Positions 45,945 to 54,779 of a stretch of 60,961 nt of DNA are shown here, piece after piece. How positions within the stretch are numbered: the first letter of the stretch is position 1; the number at the start of each line of letters is the position of its first letter. A program made the position numbers and the translations under genes. Below the pieces are notes generated by a model, which was not told where the DNA came from, did no database searches, and worked only from the letters and a program-made list of their open reading frames with translations. The stretch is taken from NCBI RefSeq assembly GCF_000222585.1, contig NZ_AFWE01000159.1, positions 1-60,961 of the forward strand. The letters run 5' to 3'. Source of the DNA: Vibrio scophthalmi LMG 19158. GTDB lineage: Bacteria > Pseudomonadota > Gammaproteobacteria > Enterobacterales > Vibrionaceae.

Positions 45945-46487
45945 ATGATGCAATTTTCTGTTTTAGATTTATCTTACAAGCAGCAGATTAAAGAGTTGTT
46001 CCAAAATACCTTTACAGATTCTGAAGGTGCTGAAGAAGGCGAAATGATTGGTCATCTCGCTTATGAGTTAGTAGATACGACCGCGCAAGAAGAGATGATT
46101 ATTGTTGGCGCGAGTGATAATGAAGCGCTACTTGGTTGTGTGATTTTTACTAAATTCACCTTTGTGGATAGTTCAGTAAGCGCTTACTTACTTTCACCGG
46201 CCGCAGTGGCCACTGCGACGCAAAAGCGAGGTGTTGGTCAAAAGTTGATCGAGTTTGGTTTAGATACCCTTAAAGCCAATGGCGCTGAATTAGTTGTGAC
46301 TTATGGTGATCCTAGCTTCTATGGCAAGGTTGGCTTTGCTCAAATTACTGAGCTACAAGTTAAAGCGCCACTAATCTTGAGCTACCCTCACGGCTGGCTC
46401 GGTCAAAAGCTTGATGGTTCAGAGTTTGATGCGATTTCAGGTGAGACTTCATGTGTCGCAGCGCTGGATCAGCAAAAGTATTGGTAG
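45945..46487 (+). CDS. GNAT-family N-acetyltransferase
   Basis: A 180-residue protein with the acetyl-CoA fold as in YhbS: YLLSPAAVATATQKRGVGQK is the acetyl-CoA loop (Q/R-x-x-G-x-G/A type), followed by LIEFGLDTLKANGAELVVTY and the conserved GDPSFYGKVGF. It starts 26 bases after the MerR-methyltransferase gene and shares its terminator, so both form an operon. Substrate unknown. Confidence 0.88.
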   Translation: MMQFSVLDLSYKQQIKELFQNTFTDSEGAEEGEMIGHLAYELVDTTAQEEMIIVGASDNEALLGCVIFTKFTFVDSSVSAYLLSPAAVATATQKRGVGQKLIEFGLDTLKANGAELVVTYGDPSFYGKVGFAQITELQVKAPLILSYPHGWLGQKLDGSEFDAISGETSCVAALDQQKYW

Positions 46488-46523
46488 TTTAATCTAGCAG
46501 TAGGCACGAGTCTGAATATCTTG

Positions 46524-46549
46524 AAGGCGCTCGATTGAGCGCCTTTTTT
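46524..46549 (+). terminator. Terminator of the MerR fusion-GNAT operon
   Basis: AAGGCGCTC pairs perfectly with GAGCGCCTT around GATT, followed by T. Confidence 0.92.
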
Positions 46550-46556
46550 ATGCGGA

Positions 46557-47873
46557 TTAGCGAAAGTTAAACAGCTCCGTATGGAAGTGCTTCAAATCAA
46601 ATTGCTCTCTGGAGAGCTGTGATTTTAACGCTTCCCCAAACCCGAGTGGGCCACAAAACCAAACACTGTGGTTATCTAAAGGCCCTTGTTGTTGCGTGAT
46701 ATCAGCGATAGTAAGGTGTTGCCTTATGCGATTGTCGATCACGTGAAACTCAATATTGGCCTTTCTTGCCAGCGTTTCAATTTCATGAATAAAAATGGAA
46801 GATGGCGCTTGCGTGCAATAGTACAAGGTCACTGGCGTGGTATTTTGATCTTTTTGTCGTTCGGCCAAGCGAGCTTTAAATGCCGCAATCCCAATCCCGC
46901 CCGCAACCCAAATTTGGGCTCTATTATCATCAAACTGAAATTTACCATAGGGTCCTTCAACCGTGACTTTCTCGCCCACCGTTAAGCGTTGGTGCAAAGT
47001 GGCAGTAAAATCTCCCAGCGCTTTGATGGTGAACTCCAATTGTGGCGCATCGGCGCTTGAACTAATGGTGAAAGGGTGCGGCTCTTCACCTGCAACTTTG
47101 AGAAAAGCAAACTGACCAGCTTGGTGGCCAGACCAAGTCGGTAAGGCAATCGCCACTTTCGTCGTTTGGTTCTCTGTGTTATAGGTGAGAGCGCTGATCA
47201 CGCCTTGATGAGTTCGACGTTTACCAATCAGTCCTAGCAAGCTAACGACGGCGCATGCAGTACCGATGAGAGCGAAGGCTATCACCATCGGCGTGATGAG
47301 ATTATCCCAGTAACTCGGTTTGAGCAGTACCACTGAGTGATAGGCGATCACAATAAATGCCACCGCCATTGCTTTATGTGTGAGTTTAAAGTGCTTGTAT
47401 TTTATCGGTGCAAACAGGGCAATGAGCGTCAATAGAATAAAACCATAAAGGGCGATCTCTCCAATTGATTCTGCGCCCCCTCTTAGGCTCATGACAGTGG
47501 CTTGCAAAGAGTCGGGATCGAGTTCAGGTCGAGCATGGTTACCTCGTTCCAACAGGCCAAGTTGCACGAGTTTTTTCGGCACTATTGCGAGCAGCCAGTG
47601 CGCAGCGCCAAGAATGACACCCCAAATAGCCACCCACTTGTGTAGACGGTAGGATTTATCCAACCCTGCGGTTAGCTTTTCAATCCAAGGTAAGCGCAGT
47701 GCTAATAACATCGTCAGCGTGAGCAGCAATAGGCCAATGATACCAGTGCCTTGTATTAGGCTACTTCGCCATTGCATAAAATTGGTATTGCTAAAGATAG
47801 TCGGTTCGGCTTGTAGCCAAATAAGCATGCCAGTGGCAACTAGCCCAAGCACTGTTAAATAGAGTTTGTTCAT
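46557..47873 (-). CDS. Ferric reductase-like transmembrane flavoprotein
   Basis: A 438-residue membrane oxidoreductase. The N-terminal half has six helices with histidine pairs suited to b-type haems (YRLHKWVAIWGVILGAAHW, LTHKAMAVAFIVIAYHSVVL). The C-terminal half is a ferredoxin-reductase-like module: FAD motif HPFTISSSA, GPYGKF, NAD-binding IWVAGGIGIAAFKARL, and the ending WFCGPLGFGEALKSQL. It would pass electrons from NADH via FAD to an acceptor outside the membrane, perhaps ferric iron; the acceptor is not decided by sequence. AGGAG precedes the start. Confidence 0.9.
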   Translation of the reverse strand: MNKLYLTVLGLVATGMLIWLQAEPTIFSNTNFMQWRSSLIQGTGIIGLLLLTLTMLLALRLPWIEKLTAGLDKSYRLHKWVAIWGVILGAAHWLLAIVPKKLVQLGLLERGNHARPELDPDSLQATVMSLRGGAESIGEIALYGFILLTLIALFAPIKYKHFKLTHKAMAVAFIVIAYHSVVLLKPSYWDNLITPMVIAFALIGTACAVVSLLGLIGKRRTHQGVISALTYNTENQTTKVAIALPTWSGHQAGQFAFLKVAGEEPHPFTISSSADAPQLEFTIKALGDFTATLHQRLTVGEKVTVEGPYGKFQFDDNRAQIWVAGGIGIAAFKARLAERQKDQNTTPVTLYYCTQAPSSIFIHEIETLARKANIEFHVIDNRIRQHLTIADITQQQGPLDNHSVWFCGPLGFGEALKSQLSREQFDLKHFHTELFNFR

Positions 47874-48016
47874 CGCATAAGCTCCTAGTGAACTTATACC
47901 TTAGTGGTTGCAATGTAACGTGACGTCAAGCGATGTAAAGCTGTGTAAATCATGCTTGATGAAAGAGTTTTAATCACTGCGTGATCTAACGATTAAACCG
48001 ATATGATCAACGAAAG

Positions 48017-48043
48017 CCACCAACACTGTTTGGTGGTTTTTTT
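48017..48043 (+). terminator. Orphan intrinsic terminator
   Basis: CCACCAA pairs perfectly with TTGGTGG around a six-base loop, followed by seven T. It reads rightward in the gap between two divergent genes, where no rightward gene ends. It could terminate a small RNA transcribed from about 47880-48000, or attenuate the slyB transcript. Confidence 0.7.
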
Positions 48044-48129
48044 GTCTTTTAAACTGTCGCGTGTTCACGGCATAAAACAAATGCTGCATCTATACTTTTG
48101 TCAGTAGTGAGCCTTGAGGGAGAGTTCAG

Positions 48130-48606
48130 ATGTTCAAAAGTATCAGTACAGGCATGCTTGTTATGTCTTCATTTGTCATTTTAGGCGGTTGCTCATCACC
48201 GAATCCGTATGGTGATGCTTATGGTTCTGGGGATACTCGCACCGTACAGCAGGTGTATTACGGCACCGTCGTCAAAGCTGAGCCAGTAACCATTGATGCT
48301 TCAGATTCAACCAATGTGATCGGTACCATTGCAGGGGCCGCGATTGGGGGGATTCTCGGCTCTAAAGTCGGTGGTGGATCAGGTTCCGATATCGCAGCCA
48401 TTGGTGGCGGGCTACTAGGCGGCTACGCCGGTAGTGAAGCAGCAGGTGCGGCAGGTAAGCGTAATGGGGTGAATCTAACCATCCGTCTTGAAGATGGCCA
48501 GACAATCGCGATTGTACAAGAAGCCAATCCCAATATGATTTTCCAACCCGGGCAAGCTGTTCAGGTGAATGTTGATGGTAGTACCGCAAGGGTAGTGCCT
48601 CGCTGA
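48130..48606 (+). CDS. slyB: SlyB-like outer-membrane lipoprotein
   Basis: A 158-residue lipoprotein (signal ending in LGGCSS) of the SlyB/Pcp family with a glycine-zipper segment: IGTIAGAAIGGILGSKVGGG and AAIGGGLLGGYAGSEAAG. The soluble part has YYGTVVKAEPVTI and a C-terminal beta domain (LTIRLEDGQTIAIVQEANP). SlyB belongs to envelope-stress responses in relatives. GAGGGAGAG precedes the ATG. Single gene between terminators. Confidence 0.9.
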   Translation: MFKSISTGMLVMSSFVILGGCSSPNPYGDAYGSGDTRTVQQVYYGTVVKAEPVTIDASDSTNVIGTIAGAAIGGILGSKVGGGSGSDIAAIGGGLLGGYAGSEAAGAAGKRNGVNLTIRLEDGQTIAIVQEANPNMIFQPGQAVQVNVDGSTARVVPR

Positions 48607-48647
48607 TTAAGTCGTGGCAAGTTTAGTCGCGATTATGTAGAAATGGT

Positions 48648-48673
48648 AAAAGGCCTCAATTGAGGCCTTTTCT
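48648..48673. terminator. Bidirectional terminator between slyB and nlpE-like gene
   Basis: A perfect 24-base palindrome, AAAAGGCCTCA and its complement around a four-base centre, with A run on one side and T run on the other. It serves both convergent genes. Confidence 0.9.
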
Positions 48674-48697
48674 ATTATGTGAACTTGTTAAACGTCA

Positions 48698-49174
48698 TTA
48701 CTCTTGTTTGGTCAAAATCGTGAACGTCGCCATTTCACCATCCACTTTTTCGCCATCAAATTTGAGTTTTGTCAGCATGTTTTCGCCTACCACGTATTGG
48801 TTGGGCTCAGGTGCATTAACTAGAGTAATGATGCTACCAGTGTCATCCCAAGTAATTTCCCCTTGTGATGTCGTTTCGGTGTTATCGGCATCATCATAGA
48901 TTTGAATAAGTGTGTATTTGCCATCTGGCATCAGCGTCAGTGTGACTTCTATGTTTGGGCATTCATCACACGGAAGGTCACCTTTGTAAACGCCTTGCCA
49001 AGCCAAGGCCTCTTTAGCGGTTTGATTCGCTTTAGTGTCGGCATTCATACTGGTGTCAGCGGTTGATACTGCAGCAGAGGCGGCTGGTAGTTCCGCACTC
49101 GGATTAGTATTGCTATCTTCACAGCCGACTAGGATGATGACGGCACTTGTTAATGCTATTGCGACCTTTTTCAT
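48698..49174 (-). CDS. NlpE-like envelope lipoprotein
   Basis: A 158-residue outer-membrane lipoprotein (lipobox ILVGCED) with a low-complexity linker followed by the NlpE N-terminal domain: WQGVYKGDLPCDECPNIEVT includes the family CxxC, and DGKYTLIQIYDD and GEITWDDTGSIITL are strands of the small barrel. NlpE activates the Cpx envelope-stress response in E. coli on surface contact. Only the first NlpE domain is present. The ATG at 49174 has GAGAGGAAG upstream; an upstream start at 49198 would add eight charged residues. Confidence 0.88.
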   Translation of the reverse strand: MKKVAIALTSAVIILVGCEDSNTNPSAELPAASAAVSTADTSMNADTKANQTAKEALAWQGVYKGDLPCDECPNIEVTLTLMPDGKYTLIQIYDDADNTETTSQGEITWDDTGSIITLVNAPEPNQYVVGENMLTKLKFDGEKVDGEMATFTILTKQE

Positions 49175-49433
49175 TTGCTTCCTCTCGAAATAACTCATCC
49201 TTTGCTATTTAGCGCCGGATGACATACGTGTTTTACAGTAAAAGTGATAAATTTAAACAGCTTGGATTTACTGATTAATAATAGACCTGTTTGAAGAAGC
49301 CGCATTAAAACTATCCAGCTTTACTTGTAATTAAGTGAAAATAGCTTGCTAATCTGAGAGAAAAATCTACGGATGAACCGGTGGAGCACGATAAAATAGT
49401 CAGTAAGAATAAGGACAATAACTGAGATAGAAA

Positions 49434-49871
49434 ATGACGAAAATTGAATTTACTAAGGGCGGATTGAACGCTGAGCAACAGCGTCAATTGAGTGTAGGGT
49501 TTGAATCACATAGTCAAACTCAAGATGCACCAGCCTATCTCAAACAGAGCCTCAATTGGACGGTGCAAGATGAAGAAGGCAATCTGATTGCCGCGCTCAC
49601 GGCGAGTTTATTGTGGGAGTGGCTCTACATTGATGAACTTTGGGTTGATGACACTTGCCGTGGCACAGGCATGGGAAAACAGTTGATGGCGCAAGCGGAA
49701 GAGCATGCCAGAGCGCAGCAGTTATCCGGGATGTGGCTATGGACACAAAGCTGGCAAGCCCCGATGTTTTACCAACGTTTAGGCTTTGAAGAGTTTACCC
49801 GCTTTGACAATTTTCCCACTGGTCATAGCCGCATTGGTCTGCGTAAAACTCTAGTGAACGAAGCACAATAG
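49434..49871 (+). CDS. GNAT-family N-acetyltransferase
   Basis: A 145-residue protein. DELWVDDTCRGTGMGKQLMAQ contains the acetyl-CoA-binding R-G-x-G-x-G/K loop, and GMWLWTQSWQAPMFYQRLGF is the characteristic second half. Substrate unknown. It stands alone and ends eight bases before the end of the convergent SemiSWEET gene. Confidence 0.87.
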   Translation: MTKIEFTKGGLNAEQQRQLSVGFESHSQTQDAPAYLKQSLNWTVQDEEGNLIAALTASLLWEWLYIDELWVDDTCRGTGMGKQLMAQAEEHARAQQLSGMWLWTQSWQAPMFYQRLGFEEFTRFDNFPTGHSRIGLRKTLVNEAQ

Positions 49872-49878
49872 CTCGTTA

Positions 49879-50172
49879 CTAATACGTGCCACCAGTATGA
49901 GCAATGATGCCCGCAACCATGGCGACATACATCAAAAAACCTAAACAGTTGCCGACCCAGATCGTCGGGTTTTTATGATATATCCCATAGATAGTCCAAA
50001 GTAGCGCGATAAATGAATAGAGTAGCCAAGTGGTGAGTGACAAACCTAATGCATGCTCACTGTGAGAGATGTAGAGTTTGTAGAGTTGAGGCATGGTGGC
50101 GAGTGGACTGATCAACCCCATGACCAGCATCAGTGGTTCAAGTGCTTTACCAATTCGTTCGATCAAAACCAT
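49879..50172 (-). CDS. SemiSWEET/PQ-loop sugar transporter
   Basis: A 97-residue membrane protein with one three-helix PQ-loop unit, which works as a dimer. SPLATMPQLYKLY is the PQ motif, followed by LSLTTWLLYSFIALLWTIYG and the third helix with NPTIWVGNCLGFLMY. Bacterial SemiSWEETs transport small sugars. AAGGAAAG precedes the start. It does not appear to be in an operon with the GH1 gene to the right, from which a gene remnant and a terminator separate it. Confidence 0.85.
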   Translation of the reverse strand: MVLIERIGKALEPLMLVMGLISPLATMPQLYKLYISHSEHALGLSLTTWLLYSFIALLWTIYGIYHKNPTIWVGNCLGFLMYVAMVAGIIAHTGGTY

Positions 50173-50218
50173 TTGCTTTCCTTGTCTTTAACTGACTGAT
50201 TTAGAAGTATAGTGATAA

Positions 50219-50404
50219 ATCAAAGGCGTTGGGCATTTCCTTGAAAATGGGAATTTTGCTATTGGGATTTTGAACGCGCTTATCGCTTTGCGTGCTGGGA
50301 TCCCCGCCAGTGTGGGAAATAAGGTGTTTGAAGATGATGGCTTGTTATTGGGCGATATCATCCAAACCGATATGCGAAGAATGTCTGTACCAAAAAGCAA
50401 ATAA
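50219..50404 (+). pseudogene. C-terminal remnant of an unidentified gene
   Basis: A 61-codon open frame without start codon or ribosome site. It has the composition of a real protein C-terminus: IKGVGHFLENGNFAIGIL, NALIALRAGIPASVGNKV, FEDDGLLLGDIIQTDMRRM, ending at a TAA placed right at the following hairpin. The frame is closed upstream by a TAA. I do not recognise the parent family. It looks like the tail of a gene removed by deletion. A shadow frame on the other strand has no such features. Confidence 0.5.
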
Positions 50405-50425
50405 TCCCTGCGATGCAGGGATTAT
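50401..50425 (-). terminator. Terminator of the GH1-EIIB unit
   Basis: ATAATCCCTGC pairs perfectly with GCAGGGATTAT around three bases. Read leftward from the GH1 gene it is followed by TTTGCTTTTTGG. Confidence 0.8.
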
Positions 50426-50440
50426 CAATGGTCACTTTGC

Positions 50441-51892
<1,452 letters not shown>

Positions 51893-52186
51893 TTAATTGA
51901 GCTTTTGCTCGATGCATTGCGCGTAGCTATTGGCTTTTAAACCATAGATGATTTGCACATGATGCGAATCCACGTGAACGATGCCTATCGCGCCGTTATC
52001 TTTTAGGGCTTTTTCATTCAAACGTGACATGTCGTAAAGCTCTGGCCTTAATCTTGTCGCACATGCGCCGATTTCTTTTATGTTGGCTATCCCTCCAAGC
52101 GCTTCGATAATGATATCGGCTTCTTGTTCAAGGTTAGGATTCACGCGGGTTAAAGCCGTAAAAATTTTGCGTAATGCAGCAAACAT
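51893..52186 (-). CDS. Stand-alone PTS EIIB domain (glucose-type)
   Basis: A 97-residue phosphotransfer protein. The active cysteine lies in GACATRLRPEL, the C-x-T-R-L-R signature of glucose/sucrose-type EIIB domains. The rest (ADIIIEALGGIANIKEIGA, NEKALKDNGAIGIVHVDSHH, VQIIYGLKANSYAQCIEQKL) covers one complete domain. No EIIC or EIIA gene is adjacent, so it must serve a permease elsewhere or have a regulatory role. It is upstream of, and probably co-transcribed with, the GH1 phospho-glucosidase. Confidence 0.88.
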   Translation of the reverse strand: MFAALRKIFTALTRVNPNLEQEADIIIEALGGIANIKEIGACATRLRPELYDMSRLNEKALKDNGAIGIVHVDSHHVQIIYGLKANSYAQCIEQKLN

Positions 52187-52521
52187 CGTTTTAGCTCATG
52201 GTTATTCTATTTAGATGAGATTATGCGCCGTCGCAAACAAGACGCCAGATGCAGATCGTCAAACAGTGAGCTAGATTCGGCAACGGCATTCTGATTGCTT
52301 ATCTAACGACCGCTACAGAATCGGCAATTATTTCTCTTACCGCTTGATTAGAGCACTTAATGATGTCGATAAAATGATCGATTCAAAGTTCAGCTAATTG
52401 AGTTAACTATCTGTAATAAAATTCTTTTACTCTCATAATGAGACGCTTTGCTGCGATTAAATAGCGCTGCTATGAATGAGGTCGGTAACGATTTCTGCGC
52501 GCTCCACTAATAAGGATAAGA
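52187..52521. other. Divergent gap between the EIIB gene and cpdP
   Basis: A 335-base control region. It contains a short palindrome CTCATAATGAG at 52432-52442. Some frames near 52230-52348 are open but have no starts or similarity I can name. No clear promoter was identified. Confidence 0.55.
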
Positions 52522-53523
52522 ATGGATATGCTAAAAACGAAATTGGCAGTGCTAGTGGGTTGTTTGTCACTTGGTGTCGCAATTAATGCGAGTGCAGCGG
52601 GATTTGAAACCGTCACACTGGGCAGTAAAGGGGGCATTCAAGACGGCAATCTTACGGCATTTATGCTCAAGAGCGAGCTTGATGATAACTACGTGCTATT
52701 GGATGCCGGTTCGGTAGTGAACGGCTTGATTGTGTCTGAGCAAAAAGGTGCGTTTGCGGATGTGAAAGTGCCGGAAGATTCCAAGTACACTAAAGTCGGC
52801 TATCTACTTAAAGAGAAGATCAAAGGCTATTTAATTAGTCACGCTCACTTAGATCATGTGGCAGGCATGATCATCAGTTCACCGGATGACAGCCATAAAC
52901 CTATTTACGGTTTGGCATCGACGAACGAAGGGTTGATGAATAACTACTTCAACTGGTCGGCTTGGCCTAACTTTGGTAACGAAGGTAATGGCTTTAAGCT
53001 TAGCAAATACACCTATACCGATTTAACCCAATACCAATGGCAGGCAGTCAAAGGCACGACGATGCAAGTTATGGCCATGCCGCTATCGCATTCTGGTGGA
53101 GAATCGACAGCATTTTTGCTGAAAGATACCCAAGGTGACGTATTTGCCTACTTTGGTGATACGGGGCCAGATGCAGTAGAAAAGAGCGATGCGCTTAATA
53201 AAGTGTGGTCAACGCTAACGCCATTTGTTAAGCAAGGGCAGCTAAAGGGCATTGTGATTGAAGTGTCATTTACCAATGAAACGCCAGATAAAGCCCTATT
53301 TGGTCATCTAACACCTAATTGGCTGATGAAGGAGCTAACCGCGTTAGAGTCGATGGCTGGCAAAGGCAGCTTGAAAGATCTTGATGTTGTGGTTAGCCAT
53401 ATTAAATACAGCTTGAAGAAAGGGGAAGACCCACAAGTTGTGATTAAACGCCAATTGGATGCGGCAAATACGCTGGGTGTGAACTTCTTATTCCCAGCTC
53501 AAGGTGATGCTCTGACGTTCTAA
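52522..53523 (+). CDS. cpdP: Periplasmic 3',5'-cyclic-nucleotide phosphodiesterase (class II)
   Basis: Hydrolyses cAMP outside the cytoplasm. The 333-residue protein opens with a signal peptide (LAVLVGCLSLGVAINASA) and has a metallo-beta-lactamase-like core. The class II phosphodiesterase signature is complete: SHAHLDHVAGMIISSPDD, with metal-binding histidines and aspartate. Other conserved parts are MPLSHSGGESTAFLL, YFGDTGPD, IEVSFTNETPD and VVSHIKYSL. It matches the CpdP described in Vibrio fischeri, which lets the cell use external cAMP. AAGGATAAGA precedes the ATG. Confidence 0.93.
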   Translation: MDMLKTKLAVLVGCLSLGVAINASAAGFETVTLGSKGGIQDGNLTAFMLKSELDDNYVLLDAGSVVNGLIVSEQKGAFADVKVPEDSKYTKVGYLLKEKIKGYLISHAHLDHVAGMIISSPDDSHKPIYGLASTNEGLMNNYFNWSAWPNFGNEGNGFKLSKYTYTDLTQYQWQAVKGTTMQVMAMPLSHSGGESTAFLLKDTQGDVFAYFGDTGPDAVEKSDALNKVWSTLTPFVKQGQLKGIVIEVSFTNETPDKALFGHLTPNWLMKELTALESMAGKGSLKDLDVVVSHIKYSLKKGEDPQVVIKRQLDAANTLGVNFLFPAQGDALTF

Positions 53524-53543
53524 GTGCTGTGTTACTCAGATCT

Positions 53544-53572
53544 AAGCCCTGCAAGAAATTGCGGGGCTTTTT
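53544..53572 (+). terminator. Terminator after cpdP
   Basis: AAGCCCTGCAA pairs with TTGCGGGGCTT (one T-G wobble) around GAAA, followed by TTT. Confidence 0.88.
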
Positions 53573-53728
53573 CATTTCGTCAGTCGGAAGAATCTTCTTA
53601 CGAAAAAAGTTTGATTGAATAATGAGACTAAGGCACGGCTTTGCGACTCATTCTGTGAAGAAATGGACGTTGTTAAATATTTGCACACACTAGAATGAAC
53701 CTGATTTACAACATGATAAGGAAGGATT

Positions 53729-54496
53729 ATGTCTGGTTTTGGTCAGCATTTATTAATTGATGGCGCTGAAATTTACTACCAAGAGTCGGGCAATCCTGAT
53801 GGTCAACCGCTAGTGATGTTGCATGGCGGTTTGGGGAGTAGTGAAGATTTTGATGGGCTATTAGGTTATGTACCGGATGTGTTTAAAATCATCCGAATTG
53901 ACTTACGTGGTCATGGTCGTTCAACGTTGGGTGAGTTGCCTTTGAGCTACGCTCGCTACCAACAAGACGTTGAAGCGATACTGGATCATCTGCAAATTTA
54001 TAAATTTCATCTATTTGGCTTTAGTGATGGCGGCATTGTTGGCTATCGCTTGGCTGCACTCTATGATCACCGTCTATTAAGTTTAACTACGCTGGGCTCT
54101 CAATGGCGTTTACACCCTGATGATCCTTCAATCGAGCTTTTGCAAGATTTGACGGCTGAAGACTGGCAAGCAGAGTTTGAAGAGCAAGTGGCTCGCTACA
54201 ATGAGATTAACCCTCAAGCTGATTTTAATTTGCTTGTTGAAGAGGTGAAAGAACTCTGGCTAGACACATCTGAAAATGGATACCCTAATGAGCAAGTGGA
54301 TGACATCAATTGCTCGACGTTGATTATTCGTGGCGACAGAGATGACTTATTCTCTCTTTCAGAAGCGATAACATTAATCAGTCGCGTACCAGATTGCGAG
54401 TTTTTCAATGTCCCATTTACCGAACATGAGGCACATAACGAGTACCCAGAAGTGGTCGGTGAAGTGTTGCGTCGTTTTTTACAAATTAATCACTGA
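53729..54496 (+). CDS. Alpha/beta-fold hydrolase
   Basis: A 255-residue hydrolase. The oxyanion strand is VMLHGGLGSS, the RGHGRS segment follows, the nucleophile serine is in FGFSDGGIVGYRLA, the acid in IIRGDRDDLFSLSEA, and the base histidine in TEHEAHNEYP. Substrate not predictable. AAGGAAGG precedes the ATG. Single gene with its own terminator. Confidence 0.88.
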   Translation: MSGFGQHLLIDGAEIYYQESGNPDGQPLVMLHGGLGSSEDFDGLLGYVPDVFKIIRIDLRGHGRSTLGELPLSYARYQQDVEAILDHLQIYKFHLFGFSDGGIVGYRLAALYDHRLLSLTTLGSQWRLHPDDPSIELLQDLTAEDWQAEFEEQVARYNEINPQADFNLLVEEVKELWLDTSENGYPNEQVDDINCSTLIIRGDRDDLFSLSEAITLISRVPDCEFFNVPFTEHEAHNEYPEVVGEVLRRFLQINH

Positions 54497-54535
54497 TTGA
54501 TTAAGCAATAGCCATTCGGTTTGTTAGCTTGTAGG

Positions 54536-54563
54536 AAAAGCCCCACGCTGGTGGGGCTTTTTT
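54536..54563 (+). terminator. Terminator after the hydrolase gene
   Basis: AAAAGCCCCAC pairs perfectly with GTGGGGCTTTT around GCTG, followed by TT. Confidence 0.93.
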
Positions 54564-54779
54564 GTAATATTAGTTCCAAATCTTTCAGTAACTTAACTGC
54601 ATTTAACCTTTTGTGAGTCAATAAAAACGTGCTTTTGTTTTTCATATCGTGACAGAAGATCTCGATTTGACTAAAACGTGTTGTTTTTCTGCAAATAGCC
54701 ATATCTGAAAACAAAATTTGCCGACTAAAATTAGTTTTCAAAGCTGTGATAACCACAGCGATTTTTGTGGAAGTAGGAC

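Noticed and set aside
50188-50400. Leftward 70-residue ORF
   Set aside because: It mirrors the protein-like rightward frame of the remnant, has no ribosome site and resembles nothing I know.
52230-52348. Possible fragment of a transporter (a frame reading LIAYLTTATESAIISLTA)
   Set aside because: Too short, no start, no similarity I can name; likely chance in a non-coding gap.
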